DNA of 59,515 bases, from the NCBI GenBank assembly GCA_910588285.1, contig CAJUQB010000018.1, positions 1 to 59,515 on the forward strand, written 5' to 3'. This document shows positions 35,574 to 43,601 of the stretch, one piece after another. Numbering within the stretch: position 1 is the first letter of the stretch; every line of letters begins with the position of its first letter. The notes beneath the pieces were generated by a model, which did no database searches, was not told where the DNA came from, and saw only the letters and a program-made list of their open reading frames with translations. The stretch is from an uncultured Lachnospiraceae bacterium (GTDB lineage: Bacteria > Bacillota > Clostridia > Lachnospirales > Lachnospiraceae). A program made the translations under genes and the position numbers.

Positions 35574-36200
35574 ATGACAGTAAATGACAGCGTACAATTA
35601 CAGCCCGCACATTATGACGTTCTGGCTGAGATCGGCAATATCGGTTCCGGTAATGCCGCAACTGCATTGGCTTCATTGATCAATGCTGCCGTTGAGATTG
35701 AGATTCCCGTCATCACTCTGGTAGATTACGAGCAGATTGCCCAGCTTCTGGGGGGCGGAGACACCTCCGTGATCTGCATTTTCCTGGAGCTCAGCGGAGA
35801 CCTCAGCGGTATGATTCTCCATGTATTAAAGCCGGATTTTGCAAACAAGCTGGTCAACACCTTCTATCCCTCGAAGATCTCCACCCTCAAGGATATCTCC
35901 GAGATGGATCTGTCTGTGGTCAGCGAAATGGGAAATATCACCTCTGCCGCATATGTGAAGGCCCTTGCCGACATGACAGGCAGCTTTATCAACATCTCCC
36001 CGCCCTCTGCCCAGACCGGCACCATTGAGGAGGTTCTTACAGACTCTGCCAGCAGGATTCCCAAGCTGGGGAATCAGGTACTGTTTATTGACGAAACTCT
36101 GCGGGTAGGCGATTCCCAGATGGATGCCAATATGATTCTGCTGCCAACTGCAGATTCCCTGAAAACCCTGTTCGAGCGTTTAAATGTTACATATGAATAA
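35574..36200 (+). CDS. CheC-type CheY-P phosphatase
   Basis: A 208-residue CheC family protein. Both phosphatase centres are complete: D15-x3-E19-x2-N22-x22-P45 in DVLAEIGNIGSGN, and the second S-x3-E-x2-N-x22-P in SVVSEMGNITSAAY. In Bacillus and Thermotoga CheC removes phosphate from CheY-P and binds CheD. No other chemotaxis or flagellar gene is in this window, so this copy is isolated; it could act on another response regulator. CGGAGG precedes the ATG. Its own terminator is at 36275-36304. It is divergent from the RND gene, with an AT-rich 200-bp region between. Confidence 0.92.
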   Translation: MTVNDSVQLQPAHYDVLAEIGNIGSGNAATALASLINAAVEIEIPVITLVDYEQIAQLLGGGDTSVICIFLELSGDLSGMILHVLKPDFANKLVNTFYPSKISTLKDISEMDLSVVSEMGNITSAAYVKALADMTGSFINISPPSAQTGTIEEVLTDSASRIPKLGNQVLFIDETLRVGDSQMDANMILLPTADSLKTLFERLNVTYE

Positions 36201-36274
36201 CATAGGGGCAAAAGGTATTTTTCCCCTGTGTTATCGCGGATTGCTCCGCATTTTCATGCTCCCGCTTACTGACG

Positions 36275-36304
36275 AGGCAGGCGCCATAGCGCCTGCCTTG
36301 TTTT
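36275..36304 (+). terminator. Terminator after the CheC gene
   Basis: AGGCAGGCGC (36275-36284) and GCGCCTGCCT (36289-36298) form a perfect 10-bp stem with loop CATA, followed by TGTTTT. Confidence 0.9.
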
Positions 36305-36357
36305 ACTCCCCTGGTACTCCCGACACCTCCTGCTGAATAGAAAAAGGAACTGATTTT

Positions 36358-37473
36358 ATGAAGATACTGATCCTCTCCTGCAGCACAGGCCAGGGCCACA
36401 ATTCCGCAGCCCTGGCCGTATATGAAAACCTGCTTTCCCATCAGGTGGACTGCGAATTTATGGATGCCCTGCTGTTTGCAGGTAAGAAAACATCCAATGC
36501 GGTCTGTAAGACCTATGTCAATGTGGCCAGTAAGACCCCTCACCTCTTTGGGCTTGCTTACCGGGCCGGTGGCATTATCAGCAATACCCATACCAAATCC
36601 CCGGTCTATTATGCCAACACTCGCTATGCCCGGCAAATGTACGACTATATTACCGGAAACCATTTTGACGTGGTGCTTACCTCCCATCTGTTTCCGGCAC
36701 AGACCCTGACCTATATTGGGAAAAAATATAAGCCTGACCTTCTCACTATGGCCATTGCCACAGATTACACCTCCATCCCCTTTTGGGAGGAGACGCGGCT
36801 GGACTACTATATCATCCCCCACAGGGATCTGACAAGGGAATTCTACCGAAAGGGCATTCCCAGAGAAAAGCTTCTGCCCTTTGGCATCCCGGTCTCCGCC
36901 TCCTTCACAGAGCGCAGGGAGCGGCAGGAAGCCCGCAGAATCCTCGGCCTGCCTCAGGAAGGCTTTGAGATCCTGATTATGTCAGGCAGCATGGGATTTG
37001 GCCATATGAAGCCTCTGATTCATTCTTTTTTGAAAAAATACGGAGATCATGTGACTATTGTTGCCATGGGAGGCAGCAACGAACAATTAAAGAGCTCCCT
37101 GCGGGAGCGTTTCGGCAGCTTGTCCAATGTCTATGTGCTGGATTATACTCAGCAGGTTTCCCTGTACATGGACAGTGCAGACCTATTATACACCAAGCCC
37201 GGAGGCCTCACCAGCACCGAGGCCCTGGTGAAGGGGATTCCTACCATACACACTGCCCCCATTCCCGGCTGCGAGACCAGGAATGCCCGTTTTTTTGCCT
37301 CCCACGGCCTCAGCTATAACGGCAAAACCCTCCGAGAGCAGATTTACTATGGCCAGCTGTTGTATGACAACAGCCACGCACGCGCTGCCATGTGTGCAGC
37401 CCAGCAGCAGCATGCCCTGCCTGATGCCGCTGAGCGTATTTATCAATTCCTGAAAAACCACAGCCCCAATTAA
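36358..37473 (+). CDS. UgtP/MGDG synthase-like diacylglycerol glycosyltransferase
   Basis: A 371-residue GT28 enzyme of the MGDG synthase type. The N-terminal domain begins KILILSCSTGQGHNSAA, the acceptor-side glycine-rich loop of this family, and includes DVVLTSHLFPAQTL and TDYTSIPFW. The C-terminal GT-B domain has EILIMSGSMGFGHMKPLI near 200 and the sugar-nucleotide motif LLYTKPGGLTSTEAL near 275. In Bacillus UgtP makes mono- and diglucosyldiacylglycerol, the anchor of lipoteichoic acid. The next gene, 16 bases on, is a PlsY-like acyltransferase, which fits membrane lipid synthesis. No membrane segment is expected; the enzyme is peripheral. Confidence 0.9.
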   Translation: MKILILSCSTGQGHNSAALAVYENLLSHQVDCEFMDALLFAGKKTSNAVCKTYVNVASKTPHLFGLAYRAGGIISNTHTKSPVYYANTRYARQMYDYITGNHFDVVLTSHLFPAQTLTYIGKKYKPDLLTMAIATDYTSIPFWEETRLDYYIIPHRDLTREFYRKGIPREKLLPFGIPVSASFTERRERQEARRILGLPQEGFEILIMSGSMGFGHMKPLIHSFLKKYGDHVTIVAMGGSNEQLKSSLRERFGSLSNVYVLDYTQQVSLYMDSADLLYTKPGGLTSTEALVKGIPTIHTAPIPGCETRNARFFASHGLSYNGKTLREQIYYGQLLYDNSHARAAMCAAQQQHALPDAAERIYQFLKNHSPN

Positions 37474-37489
37474 CAAAGGAAGTATTTCT

Positions 37490-38116
37490 ATGTCTCATGA
37501 AACAGTAACCGTGCTTTCCTATTTATTTTTTATGATATTCGGATATTTATCCGGCAGTATTATGTACAGCCAGGTGCTGCCCCTAAAGCTGCGTCATATC
37601 AACATCCGGAAGATCTCCGACGACGGCAATCCGGGAGCTGGAAATGTATTCAAAAATGTCGGCGTTTCCATGGGCCTCCTGTGCCTGATCTGCGATATCA
37701 TCAAGGGTGCGATTCCTGTGGCCCTGTGCCTGCATTACTTAAGCTGGAACAACCTGCTCTTTGCCCTGGTGCTCATTGCGCCGGTTTTGGGCCATGCCCG
37801 CTTTGGCAAGGCCATTGCCACATCCTTCGGCGTTCTGTTGGGCCTGCTCCCTAAGAGCCTTCTGGTATTTTACCTGGCGATTCCCTTTGTATTCTTCTCA
37901 GTAGTGGTGCGCATCACCCCCCATGCCTGGCGGGTGATTATCTCCTTCCTCCTGTTCTTTGTAGGGACTGTCCTTCAAGGCTATGCCTTCCCATTGCAGG
38001 TTGCCGCCTTCTGCATTGCTCTGATCGTCATTGTCAAGCACGTAAAATACCTGCGCAGCCTGGAGGAGGTTCACTTTCACGCCACCCTGGGCCTACATAT
38101 TCACAGCCCAAAATAA
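37490..38116 (+). CDS. PlsY-like glycerol-3-phosphate acyltransferase
   Basis: A 208-residue membrane protein of the PlsY family, which acylates glycerol-3-phosphate using acyl phosphate. About six hydrophobic segments occur. The first motif is GYLSGSIMYSQVL (family S-G/S-x-P, here with Met in place of Pro). The second, NIRKISDDGNPGAGNVFKNVG, matches the G-x-G-N-x-G-A-T-N loop with changes. Loss of the usual Pro and Thr-Asn suggests a divergent paralogue with a different acceptor or donor. It is cotranscribed with the glycolipid synthase upstream. Its end overlaps the amidase gene on the opposite strand by 16 bases. Confidence 0.82.
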   Translation: MSHETVTVLSYLFFMIFGYLSGSIMYSQVLPLKLRHINIRKISDDGNPGAGNVFKNVGVSMGLLCLICDIIKGAIPVALCLHYLSWNNLLFALVLIAPVLGHARFGKAIATSFGVLLGLLPKSLLVFYLAIPFVFFSVVVRITPHAWRVIISFLLFFVGTVLQGYAFPLQVAAFCIALIVIVKHVKYLRSLEEVHFHATLGLHIHSPK

Positions 38117-39273
38117 GCATCCAGCCCATCTGCAATCCCGGCCGCCAGCTGCGCCTGATAGCTGTCTGTGGCCATGGCCTCATCCTCCGCCGGATTGGTC
38201 ATGAAGCCCAGCTCAATAATGGCCACCGGAACCTGACACCAGTTAATCCCGCTCATGGTATCTGTCTCAATGGTACTGAGCCGCTTTGCACCGGTGGCTG
38301 CCGCAGCGCCGTCCACCACGCAGTCCGACAGCTTCCTGCTGCTGGAATACAGCCCTCCGTTATAGGGGTTTGAGGCTGTCTGGCACATGGCCAGAATCCC
38401 ATGGACGCTGCTGTCGTCCACCCCGTTTCCATGGAGCCGCACAAAGGCGTCCGCTCCTGCACTGTTGGCCATCTGTGCCCGCTCCGCATTACTGATATTC
38501 ACATCATGGCTCTCCCGCACCATCTGCACCTGGTAGCCCCTGGCCTCCAGCTCATCCCGCAGCTTCATAGCCACCGCAAGGGTCATCTGATATTCCGGAA
38601 TCCCGGTAGATACCCCTGTGGTCCCGCTGGCCACCTTGGCCTTCGTCTCCGAAGCTCCCGGCCCGATGGGCTCCTGCTCACTGTTCCCCTTCCCCTGATG
38701 CCCTGCATCAATCACCACCAAATATCCGTTGTCCGTCATCTCGGAGGGCAGGCTGAGATACCGGGAAGCCACAAAGCACTCCGCTCCGTCCACCAGCACT
38801 GCGCTCCATTCCCCATCGTCTGCCGTCCTGGTAAATTCCTCTCTGCGGGAAGCGACCCGCACCACCTCACTGTCCGTAGAAGGCACCTTGCGGATATTCA
38901 CCCGCGCATTGGCACAAACCTGCTCCTGCCCATACACCACTGTCTCCGGATTCAAAGCAGGCGTCTCCGCTTCCTCCGGGTCCTGCTGCCCAGGCTCCTC
39001 TTCCCCCGGGTCCTGCTGCCCGGGCTCCTCTTCCCCCGGATCCTGCTGCCCGGGCTCCTCTTCCTCCGGAGCCTGCTGCCCGCTCCCCGGCTGCTGTCCC
39101 TCTGTCTCCTCCTGCTTCGTACCCGTATCTGCCTGCACAGACGGCGGCTCCTGCCCCTGGGATGCCCCGCCGCGCTCCCGGCCTGTGCATCCTCCCAAAA
39201 GCCCCGCCGCCAAAACAAGCACCAGCAGCCAGACAAGATATCCCTTCTGTATCCTTTGCCTCTTTTGCCTCAT
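38101..39273 (-). CDS. N-acetylmuramoyl-L-alanine amidase lipoprotein with SH3 domain
   Basis: A 390-residue wall hydrolase. Residues 12-29 are a lipoprotein signal ending in LLGGC (Cys29). A Pro/Glu/Gln linker includes three exact copies of EEEPGQQDP(G/E) (residues 71-100). Residues 112-170 form a bacterial SH3 domain (ARVNIRKVPSTDSEVV). Residues 183-390 form Amidase_3: VVIDAGHQGKG gives the first zinc His, then Glu in QEP, RLHGNGVDDSS gives the second His, and IELGFMTNPAEDE supplies the catalytic Glu. AGAGGAG precedes the ATG. It cleaves the amide bond between muramic acid and the stem peptide outside the membrane. Confidence 0.95.
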   Translation of the reverse strand: MRQKRQRIQKGYLVWLLVLVLAAGLLGGCTGRERGGASQGQEPPSVQADTGTKQEETEGQQPGSGQQAPEEEEPGQQDPGEEEPGQQDPGEEEPGQQDPEEAETPALNPETVVYGQEQVCANARVNIRKVPSTDSEVVRVASRREEFTRTADDGEWSAVLVDGAECFVASRYLSLPSEMTDNGYLVVIDAGHQGKGNSEQEPIGPGASETKAKVASGTTGVSTGIPEYQMTLAVAMKLRDELEARGYQVQMVRESHDVNISNAERAQMANSAGADAFVRLHGNGVDDSSVHGILAMCQTASNPYNGGLYSSSRKLSDCVVDGAAAATGAKRLSTIETDTMSGINWCQVPVAIIELGFMTNPAEDEAMATDSYQAQLAAGIADGLDAYFGL

Positions 39274-39313
39274 TTTTTACTCCTCTCAAACCGCTCCCCC
39301 ATTGCCAGGAAGC

Positions 39314-40720
39314 TCATATGATAAAATACCCCAAAATCGTCGGTATCCCGCTTATGATATTTATCACGCCAAGCCCCAGCAGGATCAAGCCTGGCAGGAA
39401 TCGGCATTTTCTGCTCTCCTTCTCCAGACAGCCCTCTCTGGTGCGCCATGCCAGCAGACAAACCAATATCCACAGCAAAATATGCTCCATAAAATGTACC
39501 CGCGCCCCGGAAGCATACATGGTAGGCGAAAAAAACATAATTCCGTCACTGGCCAGCCCTGCCAAAAGCAGCAGCACCAAAAAACACCGGTGCAGCAAAT
39601 CCTCCTCCAGCTGCCACAGCCCCCAAAGGGTCCATAGCACCCCAAAGCCCCAAAAGGCCATGGCTGTCCACTGCATTCCGTTCAAGGATGCCGGAACCGC
39701 CACCCGGGTGACGCACTGGGTAATATCCTCCACCCCGGATCCCAGATCCGTAAGCCACTTCAGCCAGAATACCGATAGAATTGCCGCTGCTGCCAGCACC
39801 CCGGACACAGCCCCGGCTGCCTTCTGCCAGGGCCTGCCCTTCCTCCACAGAAGGAGCCCCATAAAAATCCATAGGGCGGCCAGCAGTACCTTCCCGTCCC
39901 TGGCCAGGCTCTCCAGCATCCACTGCAGTGTAATAAATATATGATTCCCTATGGAAATAGTCGAAAACTCCGGAAGCCAGGTAGCAATCTCTGACTGCGT
40001 CCTTGCCTCTGTTCCCGGCGACAGAAACAGACATATCAAGGCAAGGACCATGATCAGAAGCTCCAGGGCCAAAGGCAGACACAGCTTCCTGTTTCTGTAG
40101 AAATGGACCGTCAATGCCAAAATTCCGAATACAATTACAACAGCCGTAATCTGTTCCAGCCCCATGGCAGCAATAAATCCGCAGGGAATGGCATAAATCA
40201 GGCTTCTCTTTCGGTAAGCCCCTGCCCACACAAGATCTGCAAAGGGCATGGCAGCCCAGATCCCCGCCACAATGGACCACAGGTAGAAGGTGGAGCCCGT
40301 TACCCAGATCCCCCCATATCCCAGAACCGTAATCCCCAAAAGGGCCATGCCGAAAAAGCAGTACAGCGCCATCCCAAGGGCCTCCTTTGTGGTTCCCGGC
40401 CCAATGATTTTTCTCATAAGGCAGAGCAGGCCCCAAGGGAGAAGGGTCAGCATCAGGGCATTCACCAGGCTCCAGAAGGTATGTCCCAGCCGGAATGCCG
40501 CGTAAGTCATTGCCTCGGATGTCATGCGCCCCTCCCAGGTAATATACCGCATCCGCAGATATTCCGGGAGGGACATGCTGTTGGCCATTTTCAGGAAAAA
40601 GGCATCATCCCCATCGCTGTAGGGTACAAAATGGCAGATCACAAGGACTCCTGCAAAAAACACCGAAAATAATAGTACCTCCCACCGCCGTTTCAGGAGG
40701 GCTTCTCTTACTGATTGCAA
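39314..40720 (-). CDS. DUF6056-like polytopic membrane protein
   Basis: A 468-residue membrane protein with about ten to twelve hydrophobic segments. After TM1 (residues 13-32) comes the external motif PYSDGDDAFFLKM, and then YITWEGRMTSEAM, a pattern seen in DUF6056 and other GT-C-like proteins where acidic residues follow TM1. A role in transferring sugars from a lipid carrier is possible but unproven. The start is TTG, with AGGAG seven bases upstream lying within the 3' end of the pyruvate kinase gene; the two genes overlap by 13 bases. That coupling is unusual for a metabolic enzyme and a surface protein. Confidence 0.75.
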   Translation of the reverse strand: MQSVREALLKRRWEVLLFSVFFAGVLVICHFVPYSDGDDAFFLKMANSMSLPEYLRMRYITWEGRMTSEAMTYAAFRLGHTFWSLVNALMLTLLPWGLLCLMRKIIGPGTTKEALGMALYCFFGMALLGITVLGYGGIWVTGSTFYLWSIVAGIWAAMPFADLVWAGAYRKRSLIYAIPCGFIAAMGLEQITAVVIVFGILALTVHFYRNRKLCLPLALELLIMVLALICLFLSPGTEARTQSEIATWLPEFSTISIGNHIFITLQWMLESLARDGKVLLAALWIFMGLLLWRKGRPWQKAAGAVSGVLAAAAILSVFWLKWLTDLGSGVEDITQCVTRVAVPASLNGMQWTAMAFWGFGVLWTLWGLWQLEEDLLHRCFLVLLLLAGLASDGIMFFSPTMYASGARVHFMEHILLWILVCLLAWRTREGCLEKESRKCRFLPGLILLGLGVINIISGIPTILGYFII

Positions 40721-42462
40721 CTGATAACTCCTTTGCTGCTGTCCAGGCTCACATATGCGCCTGTTTTCAAAATCTGCGTTGCATTTTTGGCCCCCAGAAT
40801 TACCGGAATATTCAGGCTTAGGCCAACGATCTCTCCGTGGGAATTCTTCCCGTCCTGTTCTACAATCAGGCCGGAGGCCTCCCGAATCTGAGGCATCATT
40901 TCGTTGCTTGTCTCAGGGGCCACAATAATGTCTCCCGGCTTGAAGATCCGTCTCAGCTCCTCCGCATCCCGGCAGACACAGAGATTGGCGGAAATCTTCC
41001 CCTGATCCAGCCCCCGGCCGGTAAGCAGGATATGGCCCGCCACATGAACCTTGACCATATTGGTGGTTCCCGATACGCCCAAAGGAACCCCTGCCGTAAT
41101 TACCGTAATATCGCCCATGCGGATCAGTCCCTTCTTCTCTGCTGCATCCACAGCATGCTCAAACAGCTCATCCGTATTCTCCTCCCGCTCCAGGACAATG
41201 GGGGTCACGCCCCAGGACAGATTCAGCTGGCGGCACACCTTATCGGAGGTACTGCAGCCGATGATGGGGCAGTTGGGGCGGTATTTGGATACCATGCGGG
41301 CCGTCTGCCCGGACTGGGTCACCGTAATGATAGCCGCAGCGTTCAGGTCAGCTGCCGTGGTACAGGTGGCATGGGAAATGGCATTGGTAATATCCGGGTT
41401 GCTCATGCTCTGCCGCTGCTTGAACTGGGCCGTATAGTCAATATTCTGCTCCGTGCGGGCTGCAATCCGCACCATCGTCCGCACTGCCTCCACCGGATAC
41501 ATGCCTGCTGCCGTCTCCCCGGAAAGCATGATGGCGCTGGTTCCGTCATAGATTGCATTGGCCACATCTGTCGCCTCTGCCCTGGTGGGCCGCGGATGCT
41601 TCATCATGGAATCCAGCATCTGGGTGGCAGTGATCACCTGCTTCCCCGCATTGTACACCTTCTTGATAATCATTTTCTGAAGGACCGGCACCTCCTCCAG
41701 CGGAATCTCCACGCCCATATCCCCTCTGGCCACCATAATGCCGTCGGAAACCCGGATAATCTCATCAATATTATCTACACCCTGCATATTCTCAATCTTG
41801 GAAATGATATTAATGCTATGGCAGTCCTTCTCCTCCAGAATCTGGCGCAGCTTCAAGATATCATCCGCACTTCGGACAAAGGAGGCTGCAATAAAGTCAA
41901 AGTCATGCTCTATGCCAAATACAATATCCTCATAATCTCTTTGGCTGATATAGGGCATAGACAGCTCCACATCCGGCACATTCACGCCCTTCCGGTCAGA
42001 AATCACACCGCCGTTCACCACAGTACAGACAATCTCCGTATCGCGGATCTCCCGGATGGTCAGTTCTATCAGGCCGTCGTCAATCAGGATCCTGCCTCCC
42101 GGCTGCACATCCTGGATCAGCTCCTTGTAGCTGATGGATACGCACTGCTCATCTCCCAGCCGCTCCTGGGTGGTCAGCACAAAGGTCTGTCCCTCCTCCA
42201 GGACGGCCTTCCCGCCCTGAAGCTTCCCAAGACGGATCTCCGGCCCCTTGGTATCCAGCAGGGTGGCCACCGGCAGCCCAAGCTCCTCCCGGAGCTTCTT
42301 CACCTGCTCCAGCCTTTTTTCCTGCTCGCTGTGATCGCCATGGGAAAAATTAAAACGGGCCACATCCATCCCTTCCAACATCAGCTGCCGGAGAACCTCC
42401 AAAGAATCTGTGGCCGGCCCTAAGGTACATACAATTTTTGTTTTTCTGTCCTGTCTATCCAT
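40708..42462 (-). CDS. pyk: Pyruvate kinase with C-terminal PEP-utiliser domain
   Basis: A 584-residue pyruvate kinase, converting PEP and ADP to pyruvate and ATP. The N-terminal KTKIVCTLGPATDS and FNFSHGDHSEQ carry the phosphate and K+ site residues. The active-site segment is IISKIENMQGVDNIDEI and the signature loop is GIMVARGDMGVEIP, followed by VITATQMLDSM. The extra C-terminal domain (about residues 475-584) has the PEP-utiliser mobile domain, with SGLIVEQDGKNSHGEIVGLSL. It lacks the usual T-x-H phospho-histidine, as in Bacillus Pyk. It lies between carbamate kinase and the DUF6056-like gene on one strand. Confidence 0.97.
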   Translation of the reverse strand: MDRQDRKTKIVCTLGPATDSLEVLRQLMLEGMDVARFNFSHGDHSEQEKRLEQVKKLREELGLPVATLLDTKGPEIRLGKLQGGKAVLEEGQTFVLTTQERLGDEQCVSISYKELIQDVQPGGRILIDDGLIELTIREIRDTEIVCTVVNGGVISDRKGVNVPDVELSMPYISQRDYEDIVFGIEHDFDFIAASFVRSADDILKLRQILEEKDCHSINIISKIENMQGVDNIDEIIRVSDGIMVARGDMGVEIPLEEVPVLQKMIIKKVYNAGKQVITATQMLDSMMKHPRPTRAEATDVANAIYDGTSAIMLSGETAAGMYPVEAVRTMVRIAARTEQNIDYTAQFKQRQSMSNPDITNAISHATCTTAADLNAAAIITVTQSGQTARMVSKYRPNCPIIGCSTSDKVCRQLNLSWGVTPIVLEREENTDELFEHAVDAAEKKGLIRMGDITVITAGVPLGVSGTTNMVKVHVAGHILLTGRGLDQGKISANLCVCRDAEELRRIFKPGDIIVAPETSNEMMPQIREASGLIVEQDGKNSHGEIVGLSLNIPVILGAKNATQILKTGAYVSLDSSKGVISCNQ

Positions 42463-42535
42463 CTCTTACACCCTTTACTCTCTATTTCTGCTCTCTATTC
42501 TCTTGCTCTCTGTCTCTGCTCTTACTCTCTATATT

Positions 42536-43468
42536 CTACTTGCGGATCACGGTTCCTGTCTCCCCGGTAATTCCCTCCCGGGTCTTGTCCAGCCTGGTGA
42601 TCAGCACAGTGCGGACCGCGGAATTGCCAATAAACGCCACGGCGCTCTCGATCTTGGGAAGCATGGTCCCCTCCTCAAACTGGCCCTCCTCCATATACCG
42701 CCTTGCCTCCGCCACGGTCATCGTATCCAGGGGCCGCTGGGTATCCTTCCCATAGTCCAGGCAGACCTTTTCCACACCGGTGAGGATCACCAGCATGTCT
42801 GCATCCAGAAGCTCCGCCATCTTTCCTGCCGCAGTATCCTTCTCGATCACCGCGCTTGCGCCCTTGAGCCGATGCTCCTGCACAAGCACCGGGATCCCCC
42901 CGCCGCCGCAGGCCACAACCACCTGATCCGCATCCAGAAGGGCACGGACCGCATCAATCTCAATAATCTCCATAGGCTTTGGCGCTGCCACAATCCTGCG
43001 GTAGCCCGCCTCTGTCTCCGTCACATGATTGCCCTTCTTCTCCTCGGCCAGAGCCTCCTCCCTGCCCATCACCCTTCCCACCAGCTTGGAGGGCTCATAG
43101 AAGGCTTCGTCATAGGGGTCTACACTGACCTGGGTCAAAACCGTGGAAACCGTCTTATAGATGCCGCGGTTGAGAAGCTCTGTGCGTATGGCATTCTGCA
43201 GATCATAGCCAATATACCCCTGGCTCATGGCCGAGCAGACGGACATGGGCGTAGCCGTATATTCCGGATAGAGCCGGCAAAATTCTGCCATAGCCGTATG
43301 GATCATCCCCACCTGCGGGCCGTTGCTGTGGGTCACAGCCACCTGGTAATCATTCTGGATAAAATCAGCAATGGCCCTGGCAGTACGCCGGGCCGCCTCC
43401 TTTTGCTCCGGAAGGGTAGCTCCCAGCGCGTCATGTCCCAGTGCAATTACGATTCTTTTCTTCCTCAT
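42536..43468 (-). CDS. arcC: Carbamate kinase
   Basis: A 310-residue carbamate kinase, making ATP from carbamoyl phosphate in arginine or agmatine/purine breakdown. RIVIALGHDALG at the start replaces the usual G-G-N-A-L, with His in place of Asn. THSNGPQVGMI, VDPYDEAFYEPSKLVG, VVACGGGGIPV and ADMLVILTGVEKVCLDYGK are family motifs, and FEEGTMLPKIESA holds the conserved G-S/T-M-x-P-K. CGGAGG precedes the ATG; the frame extends upstream through the promoter and is not used. No arcA, arcB or other deiminase genes are adjacent. An inverted repeat surrounds its promoter and ribosome binding site. Confidence 0.93.
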   Translation of the reverse strand: MRKKRIVIALGHDALGATLPEQKEAARRTARAIADFIQNDYQVAVTHSNGPQVGMIHTAMAEFCRLYPEYTATPMSVCSAMSQGYIGYDLQNAIRTELLNRGIYKTVSTVLTQVSVDPYDEAFYEPSKLVGRVMGREEALAEEKKGNHVTETEAGYRRIVAAPKPMEIIEIDAVRALLDADQVVVACGGGGIPVLVQEHRLKGASAVIEKDTAAGKMAELLDADMLVILTGVEKVCLDYGKDTQRPLDTMTVAEARRYMEEGQFEEGTMLPKIESAVAFIGNSAVRTVLITRLDKTREGITGETGTVIRK

Positions 43469-43559
43469 GGAAATACCTCCGTTTGTCGCATGTCTGCACT
43501 TATCATAGCATATTTTGCCATAAATGCAAAGACTTATTCGCGGCAACGGAGGTATTCCG
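43469..43559 (-). promoter_or_regulatory. arcC promoter bracketed by an inverted repeat
   Basis: On the minus strand TTGCAT (complement of 43524-43529) and TATGAT (complement of 43502-43507) are 16 bases apart. They lie between two inverted arms, 43469-43489 and 43540-43559, which share ATACCTCCGTT-type sequence with about 18 of 20 positions pairing. The downstream arm contains the arcC ribosome binding site ACGGAGGTAT. RNA started at this promoter carries only that arm. RNA reading through from the upstream htrA gene carries both and could hide the ribosome binding site. Alternatively the arms are paired operators. Confidence 0.6.
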
Positions 43560-43601
43560 ATCTATCTTATTCTGCGGTATTTATTGTCTCTGTCCCTCTG
43601 C

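Noticed and set aside
38987..39070. Possible CRISPR or non-coding repeat array
   Set aside because: The repeats are adjacent without spacers and lie in frame inside the amidase linker, so they are coding repeats.
38401..39637. Long open frames on the plus strand opposite the amidase and membrane protein genes
   Set aside because: They have Pro/Ser/His-rich composition with no ribosome binding sites or family motifs, and are fully explained by the GC-rich coding strand opposite.
40837..42423. A 528-codon plus-strand frame opposite pyruvate kinase
   Set aside because: Composition is His/Leu/Gln-rich with no domain, typical of the antisense shadow of a well-supported gene.
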